Source of the DNA: JBDRNO01 sp043811005 | Lineage (GTDB): Bacteria; Bacteroidota; Bacteroidia; NORP154 | Reading direction: 5' to 3' | Length of the DNA stretch: 40,007 bases | Assembly (NCBI GenBank): GCA_043811005.1 | Contig: JBDRNO010000127.1 | Span: forward strand, 1 to 40,007 | Shown: positions 27,576 through 34,932 of the stretch, piece by piece | How positions within the stretch are numbered: the first letter of the stretch is position 1 | Layout of the letters: every line of letters begins with the position of its first letter | Notes under the pieces: generated by a model | Seen by the model: only the letters and a program-made list of their open reading frames with translations | Database searches by the model: none | What the model was told of the DNA's origin: nothing | Program-made: the position numbers and the translations under genes

Positions 27576-28148
27576 ATGAAACGAGAACATATTAGCAGAT
27601 GTGCCTGGGTTACTGCCGATCCACTTTACATAGATTATCATGACAATGAATGGGGCATTCCCGTTCATGAGGATCCAAAATTATTCGAAGCAATCGTTTT
27701 AGATGCTTTTCAGGCAGGATTAAGTTGGCTTACGGTGTTAAGAAAACGCGAAAATTTCAGAAACTGCTTTGATAATTTCGATGCTAAAAAGATTGCCAAT
27801 TACAAAGGAAAAAAAATTATAAAACTCCTCAATGATAAAGGTGTCATTCGCAATAAACTCAAAATTGAAGCTGCTATTACAAACGCAAAAGCATTTTTGA
27901 ATATACAGGAAGAATTTGGAAGCTTTGACAAATATATCTGGCAATTCGTTAATTATAAAACTATTGTAAACAGATGGAATAGCATTGATGAAATTCCTGT
28001 AAACACAATAGAATCAGATACTATGAGCAATGATTTAAAAAGCAAAGGTTTCAAATTCGTTGGAACAACAATTTGCTATGCATTTATGCAAGCCGTTGGG
28101 ATGATAAATGATCACACTATTGATTGTTTTAGATACCGGAAACTATAA
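27576..28148 (+). CDS. tag: DNA-3-methyladenine glycosylase I
   Basis: 190 residues, full length. Tag removes 3-methyladenine from alkylated DNA as the first step of base excision repair. The structural zinc site is intact: Cys9 (RCAWV), His22 (YHDNEWG), His180 and Cys184 (HTIDCF), with the same spacing as in E. coli Tag (13 and 4). Family motifs DNEWGIPVHED, QAGLSWLTVLRKRENFR and SDTMSNDLKSKGFKFVG follow in order. It lies between cdd and recG, giving a small nucleotide-salvage/repair operon. Confidence 0.96.
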   Translation: MKREHISRCAWVTADPLYIDYHDNEWGIPVHEDPKLFEAIVLDAFQAGLSWLTVLRKRENFRNCFDNFDAKKIANYKGKKIIKLLNDKGVIRNKLKIEAAITNAKAFLNIQEEFGSFDKYIWQFVNYKTIVNRWNSIDEIPVNTIESDTMSNDLKSKGFKFVGTTICYAFMQAVGMINDHTIDCFRYRKL

Positions 28149-28174
28149 AGTATAATTTTGTATATAAAATCACG

Positions 28175-30298
28175 GTGTCCAATACATTTTTAGAAACCCC
28201 AATAGAATACCTCAAAGGTGTAGGTCCAAAAAGGGCGGAATCGCTCAAGAGGGAACTTAATATTTTTACTTTTGAGGACCTTCTTACCTTTTATCCCTTC
28301 CGGTATGTTGACCGCTCAATATTTCACAAGATCATAAATATAAATCTCACCCTGCCTTATGTTCAGATAAAAGGAAGGATCAGTGCCCTGGAAACAGTTG
28401 GCATGGGAAAAGGAATGCGGCTGGTAGCCCGGTTTGAAGATGATACCGGGGCTATTGAACTCGTTTGGTTTAAAGGGATTAAATGGATAAAACCTTCATT
28501 AAAATCCAATGTTGAATATATCGTTTTCGGTAAGCCCACCTTGTTCAACAGAAAGATCAATATTGCCCACCCCGAAATTGAACCGGTTGACGGGCAAAGC
28601 GCTACTCCAGAACTCGGTGTTTTACAGCCGGTTTACTCCTCAACCGAAAAATTAGGGTCAAAGGGCTTGATCAGCAAAGGGATTACCAGGTTGCAGAAAA
28701 CATTGTTGAGAAAAATAGAGGCTGAAAACATTAATCCTTTGCATGAAATACTTTCAACGGAGATCATCAATAAATATAAATTTTTATCCAGGGCAGCAGC
28801 CATTGGAAATATCCATTCTCCACAAAGTCAGGAATTGCTCCTGAAAGCACAATTCAGGTTGAAATTTGAAGAATTTTTCTTTATCCAGTTAAAGCTGCTT
28901 AGTTTAAAGATCATTAGATATAAAAAGTTAAAGGGTTTTGTTTTTTCAAAGGTCGGCACCCATTTCAACTCTTTTTACAATGAAGCACTGCCTTTTGAAT
29001 TGACAAATGCCCAAAAAAGGGTTATAAAGGAAATACGTAAAGACATTGGCGCTGGCAGGCAGATGAACCGTCTTTTGCAGGGTGATGTGGGAAGCGGTAA
29101 GACCATCGTTGCTCTTATGGCAATGCTTATTGCCCTTGATAATGGCTTTCAGGCATGCATCATGGCTCCTACGGAGATACTTGCCAATCAGCATATTGTA
29201 ACTATTCGCGGAATGCTAAATAAGTTAGGTATTAATGTAGGATTATTAACCGGCTCAACAAAAGCTGCTGAGAGGAGAAAGCTGCATGAACAACTGGAAA
29301 GCGGGGAACTGAAAATATTAGTAGGGACACATGCTCTGATCGAAGAAAAGGTAAAGTTCAAAACCCTTGGGTTGGTAGTAATAGATGAACAACACCGTTT
29401 TGGTGTAGCCCAGCGTGCCAGGCTGTGGAAAAAAAGCGAGATACATCTACCTCATGTCCTTGTAATGACAGCCACTCCTATTCCAAGAACCCTCGCCATG
29501 ACACTGTATGGCGACCTGGATATATCAGTGATTGATGAATTACCCCCGGGAAGGAAGCCCGTTAAAACATTCCAACGCTACGATTCGTCAAGATTGCGCG
29601 TATTTGGATTTATTAAACAACAGATTAAGCTTGGAAGACAGGTATATGTCGTTTATCCGCTGATAAAAGAATCTGAGAAAATGGATTATAAGGACCTGAT
29701 GGACGGTTATGAAAGTATTGTCCGTGAATTTCCATTGCCTGATTACAATATAAGTATAGTTCACGGACAGATGAAATCAGATGTAAAGGATTTTGAAATG
29801 CAGAGGTTTGTCAAAGGTCAGACACAGATCATGGTAGCTACCAATGTTATTGAAGTGGGCGTTGATGTGCCCAATGCTTCAGTAATGATAATTGAAAGTG
29901 CCGAGCGTTTCGGCCTGTCACAGCTCCACCAGATGAGAGGACGTATCGGCAGGGGAGCCGACCAATCATATTGTATTTTAATGACAGGAGAAAAATTATC
30001 TGAAAGCGGCAGGATGCGAATGCAAACCATGGTTAGAACAACTGATGGATTTGAGATAGCAGAAGTGGATATGAAAATAAGAGGACCGGGTGATATCGAA
30101 GGCACACGCCAAAGCGGGATATTGGACCTTAAAATTGCCGATTTGGTTAAGGATGGTCAAATACTTCAATCTGCCCGCAACATTGCCATAAAGCTCCTTG
30201 AACATGATCCTGACCTTCAACTACCAGAGAATATTCCAGTAGCAAGACATTTGGCTGATTTGAAAAAAGACAGGAAGGATTGGAGCAGGATATCTTAA
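28175..30298 (+). CDS. recG: ATP-dependent DNA helicase RecG
   Basis: 707 residues, GTG start 26 bases after tag. RecG remodels stalled replication forks and Holliday-like junctions. N-terminal wedge/OB domain (about 8-240; YLKGVGPKRAESLKRELN at the start), helicase motif I GDVGSGKT at residues 303-310, motif Ia APTEILANQH, motif II DEQH at 404-407 (RecG uses DEQH), motif III MTATPIPRTLA, motif V/VI VATNVIEVGVDVPNA and QMRGRIGRG, and the RecG C-terminal region IRGPGDIEGTRQSG. Nothing is missing. Confidence 0.98.
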   Translation: MSNTFLETPIEYLKGVGPKRAESLKRELNIFTFEDLLTFYPFRYVDRSIFHKIININLTLPYVQIKGRISALETVGMGKGMRLVARFEDDTGAIELVWFKGIKWIKPSLKSNVEYIVFGKPTLFNRKINIAHPEIEPVDGQSATPELGVLQPVYSSTEKLGSKGLISKGITRLQKTLLRKIEAENINPLHEILSTEIINKYKFLSRAAAIGNIHSPQSQELLLKAQFRLKFEEFFFIQLKLLSLKIIRYKKLKGFVFSKVGTHFNSFYNEALPFELTNAQKRVIKEIRKDIGAGRQMNRLLQGDVGSGKTIVALMAMLIALDNGFQACIMAPTEILANQHIVTIRGMLNKLGINVGLLTGSTKAAERRKLHEQLESGELKILVGTHALIEEKVKFKTLGLVVIDEQHRFGVAQRARLWKKSEIHLPHVLVMTATPIPRTLAMTLYGDLDISVIDELPPGRKPVKTFQRYDSSRLRVFGFIKQQIKLGRQVYVVYPLIKESEKMDYKDLMDGYESIVREFPLPDYNISIVHGQMKSDVKDFEMQRFVKGQTQIMVATNVIEVGVDVPNASVMIIESAERFGLSQLHQMRGRIGRGADQSYCILMTGEKLSESGRMRMQTMVRTTDGFEIAEVDMKIRGPGDIEGTRQSGILDLKIADLVKDGQILQSARNIAIKLLEHDPDLQLPENIPVARHLADLKKDRKDWSRIS

Positions 30299-30361
30299 TT
30301 TTTTATACTTTTACATCAACAAACTATGTTTTTTATTTAATAGTATCGGAATTTCAAAAAC

Positions 30362-30392
30362 TTGCCACTAATTACACTAATTTTCACTAATT
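30362..30392. repeat. 31-bp dispersed repeat, left inverted copy
   Basis: When the copy at 32082-32112 is reverse-complemented, 27 of 31 bases are identical (core CACTAATT). The two copies face each other and enclose the AT-rich toxin-antitoxin region. Related fragments occur at 31952 and around 26950. Confidence 0.65.
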
Positions 30393-30481
30393 TATTGTCA
30401 TAATTCGATAAATTAGCGGCAATCTTACTTTTTAATAAATTTACGAATCTATATTTTTAAAATCCTTAATTTAATCACATT

Positions 30482-30757
30482 ATGACTGTAATTGAAAAAA
30501 TAGCGAAAGACCTTCATCTAACTCCTAAAAAACTTATAGAAAAAAGTTTAAAAACTTATATACAACAAATGCTCTCAAAACTTGACTCTGAGTATTTTTT
30601 AATTGCAAAAAAGCACGGAGTAAATGATGTATTTGACATGGAGGAAAAAGTTAAAAAAGGACTAATAAATGAAAATGACGCTTATGATGATTTTTTTCTC
30701 CTTGATAACATTGGTACCGAGCGAAAAAAACTTAATAGTATATTGAACAAGCTTTAA
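30482..30757 (+). CDS. small protein, possible antitoxin of a TumA/TumE-like pair
   Basis: 91 residues, predicted mostly helical and highly charged (MTVIEKIAKDLHLTPKKLIEKSLKTYIQQ...). Its stop codon overlaps the start of the next gene by one base (TAATG at 30755-30759), so translation is coupled, as is usual for toxin-antitoxin pairs. The region is markedly AT-rich: 30541-30600 has 14 G/C of 60, while a line of recG (29881-29940) has 30 of 60. I do not recognise a DNA-binding motif. The antitoxin call is inferred from position and size. Confidence 0.65.
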   Translation: MTVIEKIAKDLHLTPKKLIEKSLKTYIQQMLSKLDSEYFLIAKKHGVNDVFDMEEKVKKGLINENDAYDDFFLLDNIGTERKKLNSILNKL

Positions 30758-31116
30758 TGACAAACATAGATAAAATAAAAAGAATAGCAGACGTAGAATT
30801 TGGAAATCTCGTTAAAAGCACCTTTATTTTCAATTATAAGTTAAGAATTATTTTAATAGATAATAGTTTTATTGACGTATATATTTCTCAGGAATTGATT
30901 GATAGATTTGGCTTTCACTGGGAATGTACGGATAAAGACAGAACTATTTACAGATACGACAATTTCCCTGATAAAAATTGGAAATTTGTCAATACTTTCC
31001 CATACCATTTTCATAATGGTTCTCAAAATAAAGTTGAGGATTCACCTTTCCCATCAACAATACTTGATGGTTTCAGAGCATTTATGGAATTTGTAAGAAA
31101 TAAAGTCCTAGAGTAA
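30757..31116 (+). CDS. TumE-like (DUF6516) toxin candidate
   Basis: 119 residues. The pattern WE..DKDRTIYRYDNFPDKN, followed by TFPYHFHNGSQNKVEDSPFP and an FRAFMEFVR end, resembles the TumE/DUF6516 toxin family, in which a conserved YRYDN segment and a His-rich strand form the core. Start overlaps the preceding small gene by one base. No membrane segment. AT content is high, like its partner, suggesting recent acquisition. Family assignment is by eye and should be treated as moderate. Confidence 0.65.
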   Translation: MTNIDKIKRIADVEFGNLVKSTFIFNYKLRIILIDNSFIDVYISQELIDRFGFHWECTDKDRTIYRYDNFPDKNWKFVNTFPYHFHNGSQNKVEDSPFPSTILDGFRAFMEFVRNKVLE

Positions 31117-31180
31117 AGTGTAAAATTGTATTTTTTAATACATTAATATATTATCATTGTTAAATAAATCGGTGTAATCG

Positions 31181-31729
31181 GTGTTAAAAACAATCTTACT
31201 CCCTCTTGTTCTTTTAATTCTCCTATTCGTTGGTTTCAAACCTGTTAACACACCCGAACCCTCAAATGATAATTTCTGCGATAAATTAAAGAACCTTCTC
31301 GAATCATCCCGCCAGGGATTTTCTTCCGTGAAGGGTGAAGCAGTTGAGCGAATGATCACAGGCAATAAAAAGAAATTTTTCATTTCAAAAGTAAGGTTCA
31401 CCGGTGAACACGAGTGTTATCTCAATGACAGCGAAGCATATCCCGAATGTGAGTGTATTTTGGCAACTGATCGCACTATTACGGAGCAATTAACCAGGCA
31501 GTACGAGGATTTTACGAACGTGATCATATCATGCCTGCCCACCGGCTATACGATGACCGAACAAGACAGCACCAACAATTTCTACCTCAAAGGCACAAAA
31601 TTTAAAAAGTATGTGGTGCAGGAACAGGAAGGAGAGCAAAAGGTGAGGTTTCACCTTTATATGTATAGCAGCATGATCGAGAAAAAGAGGGTGGTGGAGC
31701 TGAAGATAGAAGGGATTGGGAAGAAATGA
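31181..31729 (+). CDS. small exported protein of unknown function
   Basis: 182 residues with a GTG start at 31181; the N-terminus MLKTILLPLVLLILLFVGFK is a signal peptide or anchor. The mature part has five Cys (Cys33 in DNFC, the ECYLN and ECEC cysteines, and the SC of IISCLPTG), suggesting disulfides in the periplasm, with mixed alpha/beta composition. No motif is recognised. The start lies in a repeat-like string (AATCGGTGTAATCGGTGTT), so the exact start is uncertain. Base composition is closer to the average than that of the two genes before it. Possibly an independent gene between the toxin pair and pheT. Confidence 0.7.
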   Translation: MLKTILLPLVLLILLFVGFKPVNTPEPSNDNFCDKLKNLLESSRQGFSSVKGEAVERMITGNKKKFFISKVRFTGEHECYLNDSEAYPECECILATDRTITEQLTRQYEDFTNVIISCLPTGYTMTEQDSTNNFYLKGTKFKKYVVQEQEGEQKVRFHLYMYSSMIEKKRVVELKIEGIGKK

Positions 31730-32150
31730 AGTGAGCAAATTAAAAGTTATTTCGGGTGATAACAAAAAATACGCAGATGCTAATGGTAAAACAAAAAAAA
31801 AGTGATATCTTATTAACTTCCGCATGTTTATTGTTACCATTTTTGTTAACAGACAAGACCTGGATAAATTGACATTTTAATTCCTACCCTTTTTATACCG
31901 AAAAATACTACATAAGAGGATAAATTCTTACTTTTGCCCTCGTAAATTAATGCCACTAATTACATTCACCCGGTTAGATAATTTTTTTTATAGTATCAAT
32001 GTAAGTTTAGGCATTATTATTTTGTCAGTGTTGTTATTATTTTAATAAATTGTTAACTAACTGGGCAGGTTTACACGAAAAAATTAGTTATAATTAGTGA
32101 AATTCGTGGCAAAAAAGACACGATAGACTAATAAAAGTTACATTCTTAAT
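31730..32150. other. 421-bp AT-rich leader region before pheT
   Basis: No gene. Contains a -7 candidate TACTTTTG at 31929-31936 (fits TAnnTTTG) about 215 bases before the pheT start, with no clear -33 box. It also holds two pieces of the dispersed CACTAATT repeat, at about 31952 and 32082-32112. I see no T-box or attenuator-like structure. Confidence 0.4.
32082..32112. repeat. 31-bp dispersed repeat, right inverted copy
   Basis: Inverted partner of 30362-30392 (27 of 31 identical). It ends 38 bases before the pheT start codon and reads TTAGTGAAATTCGTGGCAA at its right end, a string I recall as frequent in Bacteroidota intergenic DNA (not searched). Confidence 0.65.
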
Positions 32151-34763
32151 ATGAAAATCTCATACAACTGGTTAAAAGAATATATTGACTTCTCCTCTTT
32201 TAAGGGAGTGGACCTGCATCCTGATAAAGTTGCCGGCATGCTCACCGGTTGTGGCTTGGAGGTGGAAACTGTTGAGAAATTCCAATCTGTAGAAGGGGGA
32301 TTGGAAGGACTGGTGATCGGAGAAGTGATAAGCAGGGAAAAGCATCCTGATGCAGATAAGTTAAGCGTTACGAAAGTAAACATTGGTACTGATGCACTTC
32401 TCGGTATTATATGTGGCGCCCCTAATGTGGAAGCCGGTCAAAAGGTGGTTGTTGCACCCACCGGAACCACACTGCATTCTATTAAGGGGGAAAGATTTAA
32501 GATCAAAAAAACCAAAATAAGAGGTGTGGCTTCCGAAGGAATGATATGTTCTGAAGACGAGATCGGCCTGGGAACCGGGCATGAAGGTATTATTGTTTTA
32601 GACCATTCGGCAAAAGTGGGCTCGCTCGTTAAAGATCACTTCAATATTGAAGAGGATACAGTCTTTGAGATTGGCTTAACTCCCAATAGGGCGGATGCCG
32701 TTTCACATATTGGAGTGGCAAGGGATTTATTAGCGGTACTCAATAACGCTAAGCCCGAAACCCGTAACCCGCAACCCGCAACCCGCAACCCGCAACTAAT
32801 TAAACCATCTATTGTAGATTTAAAAGTCGAGAATAAAGATTTGAAAATTGAAGTTATTGTTGAAGACAAAGAAGCATGTCCGAGATATTCGGGGATCACG
32901 ATTTCAGGTGTTCAGGTTAAAGGATCACCATTATGGCTGCAAAATCGCTTAAAAGCAATAGGACAAAAACCGATCAACAATATTGTTGATATCACCAACT
33001 TCGTACTAAACGAAACAGGACAGCCCTTACATGCTTTTGACGCGGATGAGATCAGGGGAAACAAGGTAGTTGTAAAGAAGCTGAAACAAGGAACAAAATT
33101 CATTACACTGGATAAAATTGAAAGAAAATTATCGTCAGAAGACCTGATGATATGTAATGCAAAAGAGCCGATGTGCATTGCCGGGGTATTGGGAGGTGTT
33201 GTTTCAGGAGTAACTGAAAAGACACAAAACATCTTCATTGAGAGCGCTTATTTTAACCCGGTCTCTATCAGGAGAACCGCTAAAAAGCATGATCTTAAAA
33301 CCGAAGCTTCGTTCAGGTTTGAAAGGGGTGCAGATCCTAACATTACCGTTTATGCATTAAAAAGAGCAGCTTTATTAATTAAAGAAATTGCCGGAGGAAC
33401 AATATCTTCAGAAGTTGTTGATATTTATCCAAAACCAATTAAAGATTTCAAGGTAGAATTGTCGTATTCAAATTGTGACAGGTTAATTGGTAAAAAGATT
33501 GACAGGGATATTATAAAACAGATCCTTTCATCATTGGAAATAAAGATCGAACATGAATCAGGGCAAGGGTTGAGCTTGTCTGTTCCTCCTTTCAAAGTGG
33601 ATGTATCAAGAGAAGCAGATGTGATAGAAGAAATTCTCAGGATTTACGGGTATAATAACGTTGATATCACAGGTTCTGTCATTTCCTCATATACTGCTGC
33701 AACAAGTGAGGACGATTTTAAATCTGATGTACAGGAGATTATTTCCAACTTGCTTTCCTGCAACGGGTTTTATGAGATTATGTCAAACTCAATAACCAAT
33801 CCCGAATATTATAAGAATTCAGAGAATGGCGTGAAAATTATAAATCCTTTAAATGTTGAGTTGGCGGTAATGCGTCAAAAAATGTTGTTTGGTGGATTGG
33901 AAGCTATTGCCTATAACCAGAATCGCAGGAAGATGGATTTAAAATTCTATGAATTTGGCAGATCCTATCATCTGAATACCGAACTCAGGTCTTCAAACAA
34001 CGAACTAGATAAATATATAGAAAATCAACATCTGGCATTGTTCCTGACGGGTAGAAAAGAGGCGGAAAGCTGGAATACTTCTGATGATTTCATTGATTTT
34101 TATTATCTGAAAGGAGTTGTAAATAATATTCTTAACCGTTTGGGTATAAATAAGCATAATGTAAAAAGTAGAGATGCGATTAATATTGAAAAATGTAAAG
34201 ACGCGATGATTCGCGTCTCTGAATTTGATACAACGGAAATTTTTGAACAAGGATTATATTATCAAATATCTGAAAAAACCTCTAAGGATTTGACGCTTCC
34301 TAAATCTTCGAGATATAGGAAGCCTGACTCTTCAAATGGAAAAATAGTTGAATTTGGTAAGCTTAAAGAATCTGTAATAAAACGGTTTGACATCAAACAT
34401 GATGTGTTTTATGCAGATTTCAACTGGGATATTGTATTGGAAATGATGAACCACAAAGGGATATATTGCCGGGATATTCCTAAATTTCCTACTGTAAGGC
34501 GTGACCTGGCTCTGTTGATCAACCAGAAGGTACAGTTTGCTGAAATAGAGGAAATAGCTAATCAAACCGAAAAAAAAATATTAAAAGAAGTCAACTTATT
34601 TGACGTGTATGAAGGCGAAAATATTGAGAAAGATAAAAAATCCTATGCCGTTAGTTTTATTTTTCAGGATCCCACCAGGACACTTACCGATGAGCAGGTA
34701 GATAGAATAATGGAGAAGCTTATTAAGAGCTATGAGAAGAATTTGAAGGCAGTAATCAGGTAA
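32151..34763 (+). CDS. pheT: phenylalanine-tRNA ligase beta subunit
   Basis: 870 residues. With PheS it forms the alpha2-beta2 enzyme that charges tRNA-Phe. Domain order: N-terminal module MKISYNWLKEYIDF; tRNA-binding EMAP-like fold (about 40-155, GLVIGEVISREKHPDADKLS); B3/B4 editing domain (about 225-405, INNIVDITNFVLNETGQPLH and TEASFRFERG); B5 (about 420-495, FKVDVSREADVIEEILRIYG); core; FDX-ACB anticodon-binding end (about 775-870, FPTVRRDLALLI). pheS is not in the window. I recall most Bacteroidota PheT as about 800-820 residues; the surplus is at least partly explained by three repeat-derived insertions (about 202-215, 673-691, 714-730), all in frame. Confidence 0.97.
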   Translation: MKISYNWLKEYIDFSSFKGVDLHPDKVAGMLTGCGLEVETVEKFQSVEGGLEGLVIGEVISREKHPDADKLSVTKVNIGTDALLGIICGAPNVEAGQKVVVAPTGTTLHSIKGERFKIKKTKIRGVASEGMICSEDEIGLGTGHEGIIVLDHSAKVGSLVKDHFNIEEDTVFEIGLTPNRADAVSHIGVARDLLAVLNNAKPETRNPQPATRNPQLIKPSIVDLKVENKDLKIEVIVEDKEACPRYSGITISGVQVKGSPLWLQNRLKAIGQKPINNIVDITNFVLNETGQPLHAFDADEIRGNKVVVKKLKQGTKFITLDKIERKLSSEDLMICNAKEPMCIAGVLGGVVSGVTEKTQNIFIESAYFNPVSIRRTAKKHDLKTEASFRFERGADPNITVYALKRAALLIKEIAGGTISSEVVDIYPKPIKDFKVELSYSNCDRLIGKKIDRDIIKQILSSLEIKIEHESGQGLSLSVPPFKVDVSREADVIEEILRIYGYNNVDITGSVISSYTAATSEDDFKSDVQEIISNLLSCNGFYEIMSNSITNPEYYKNSENGVKIINPLNVELAVMRQKMLFGGLEAIAYNQNRRKMDLKFYEFGRSYHLNTELRSSNNELDKYIENQHLALFLTGRKEAESWNTSDDFIDFYYLKGVVNNILNRLGINKHNVKSRDAINIEKCKDAMIRVSEFDTTEIFEQGLYYQISEKTSKDLTLPKSSRYRKPDSSNGKIVEFGKLKESVIKRFDIKHDVFYADFNWDIVLEMMNHKGIYCRDIPKFPTVRRDLALLINQKVQFAEIEEIANQTEKKILKEVNLFDVYEGENIEKDKKSYAVSFIFQDPTRTLTDEQVDRIMEKLIKSYEKNLKAVIR
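32754..32795. repeat. heptamer array CCCGCAA inside pheT
   Basis: CCCGAAA, CCCGTAA and four CCCGCAA, 42 bases in all, so the frame is kept. It encodes KPETRNPQPATRNPQ between the EMAP-like and B3/B4 domains of PheT, where a short linker is normal. Confidence 0.9.
34168..34222. repeat. GTAGAGACGCG-type palindrome pair inside pheT
   Basis: A half-copy GTAGAGATGCGATTAAT at 34168-34184 is followed by a full stem-loop (arms AGACGCGA 34199-34206 and TCGCGTCT 34211-34218, loop TGAT). It encodes SRDAINIEKCKDAMIRVSEF in frame. Related to the palindrome at 23635-23662. Confidence 0.75.
34295..34323. repeat. GCTTCCTAAATCT palindrome inside pheT
   Basis: Arms 34295-34307 and 34311-34323 match at 12 of 13 positions around a TCG loop, followed by CTGACTCTTCAA. 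The same element, including that tail, is found right after pheT at 34893-34932. In pheT it encodes LPKSSRYRKPDSSNG. Confidence 0.85.
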
Positions 34764-34769
34764 AGGTTT

Positions 34770-34932
34770 AGACTTCCTAAATTTTTGGTATCTGTTTAGC
34801 GTAAAAGGATTATTAAGACTTCCTAAATCTTTGATCTCTGTTTAGTATAAAACGGTTATGGAAACCATGCCCGAATTGTTTATCGGTTAAGTATAATCTT
34901 CGAGATTTAGGAAGTCTGGTTCTTTAGGAAGT
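34770..34932. repeat. ACTTCCTAAAT repeat cluster between pheT and the regulator
   Basis: Two 46-bp direct copies start at 34770 and 34816 (AGACTTCCTAAAT... with CTGTTTAG). An inverted copy follows at 34893-34916 (ATCTTCGAGATTTAGGAAGT), then a partial duplicate AGGAAGTCTG up to 34932. Left and right copies could form a large hairpin, so the cluster may also end both converging genes. Its right end supplies the stop codon of the response regulator. Confidence 0.8.

Noticed and set aside
31730..32150. T-box or Phe attenuator before pheT
   Set aside because: No run of Phe codons in a leader peptide, no T-box-like conserved sequence and no terminator hairpin was seen.
32754..32795. Assembly or sequencing artefact in pheT
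   Set aside because: The array has six variable heptamers totalling 42 bases and keeps the frame, and PheT is intact on both sides; an artefact would probably break the frame.
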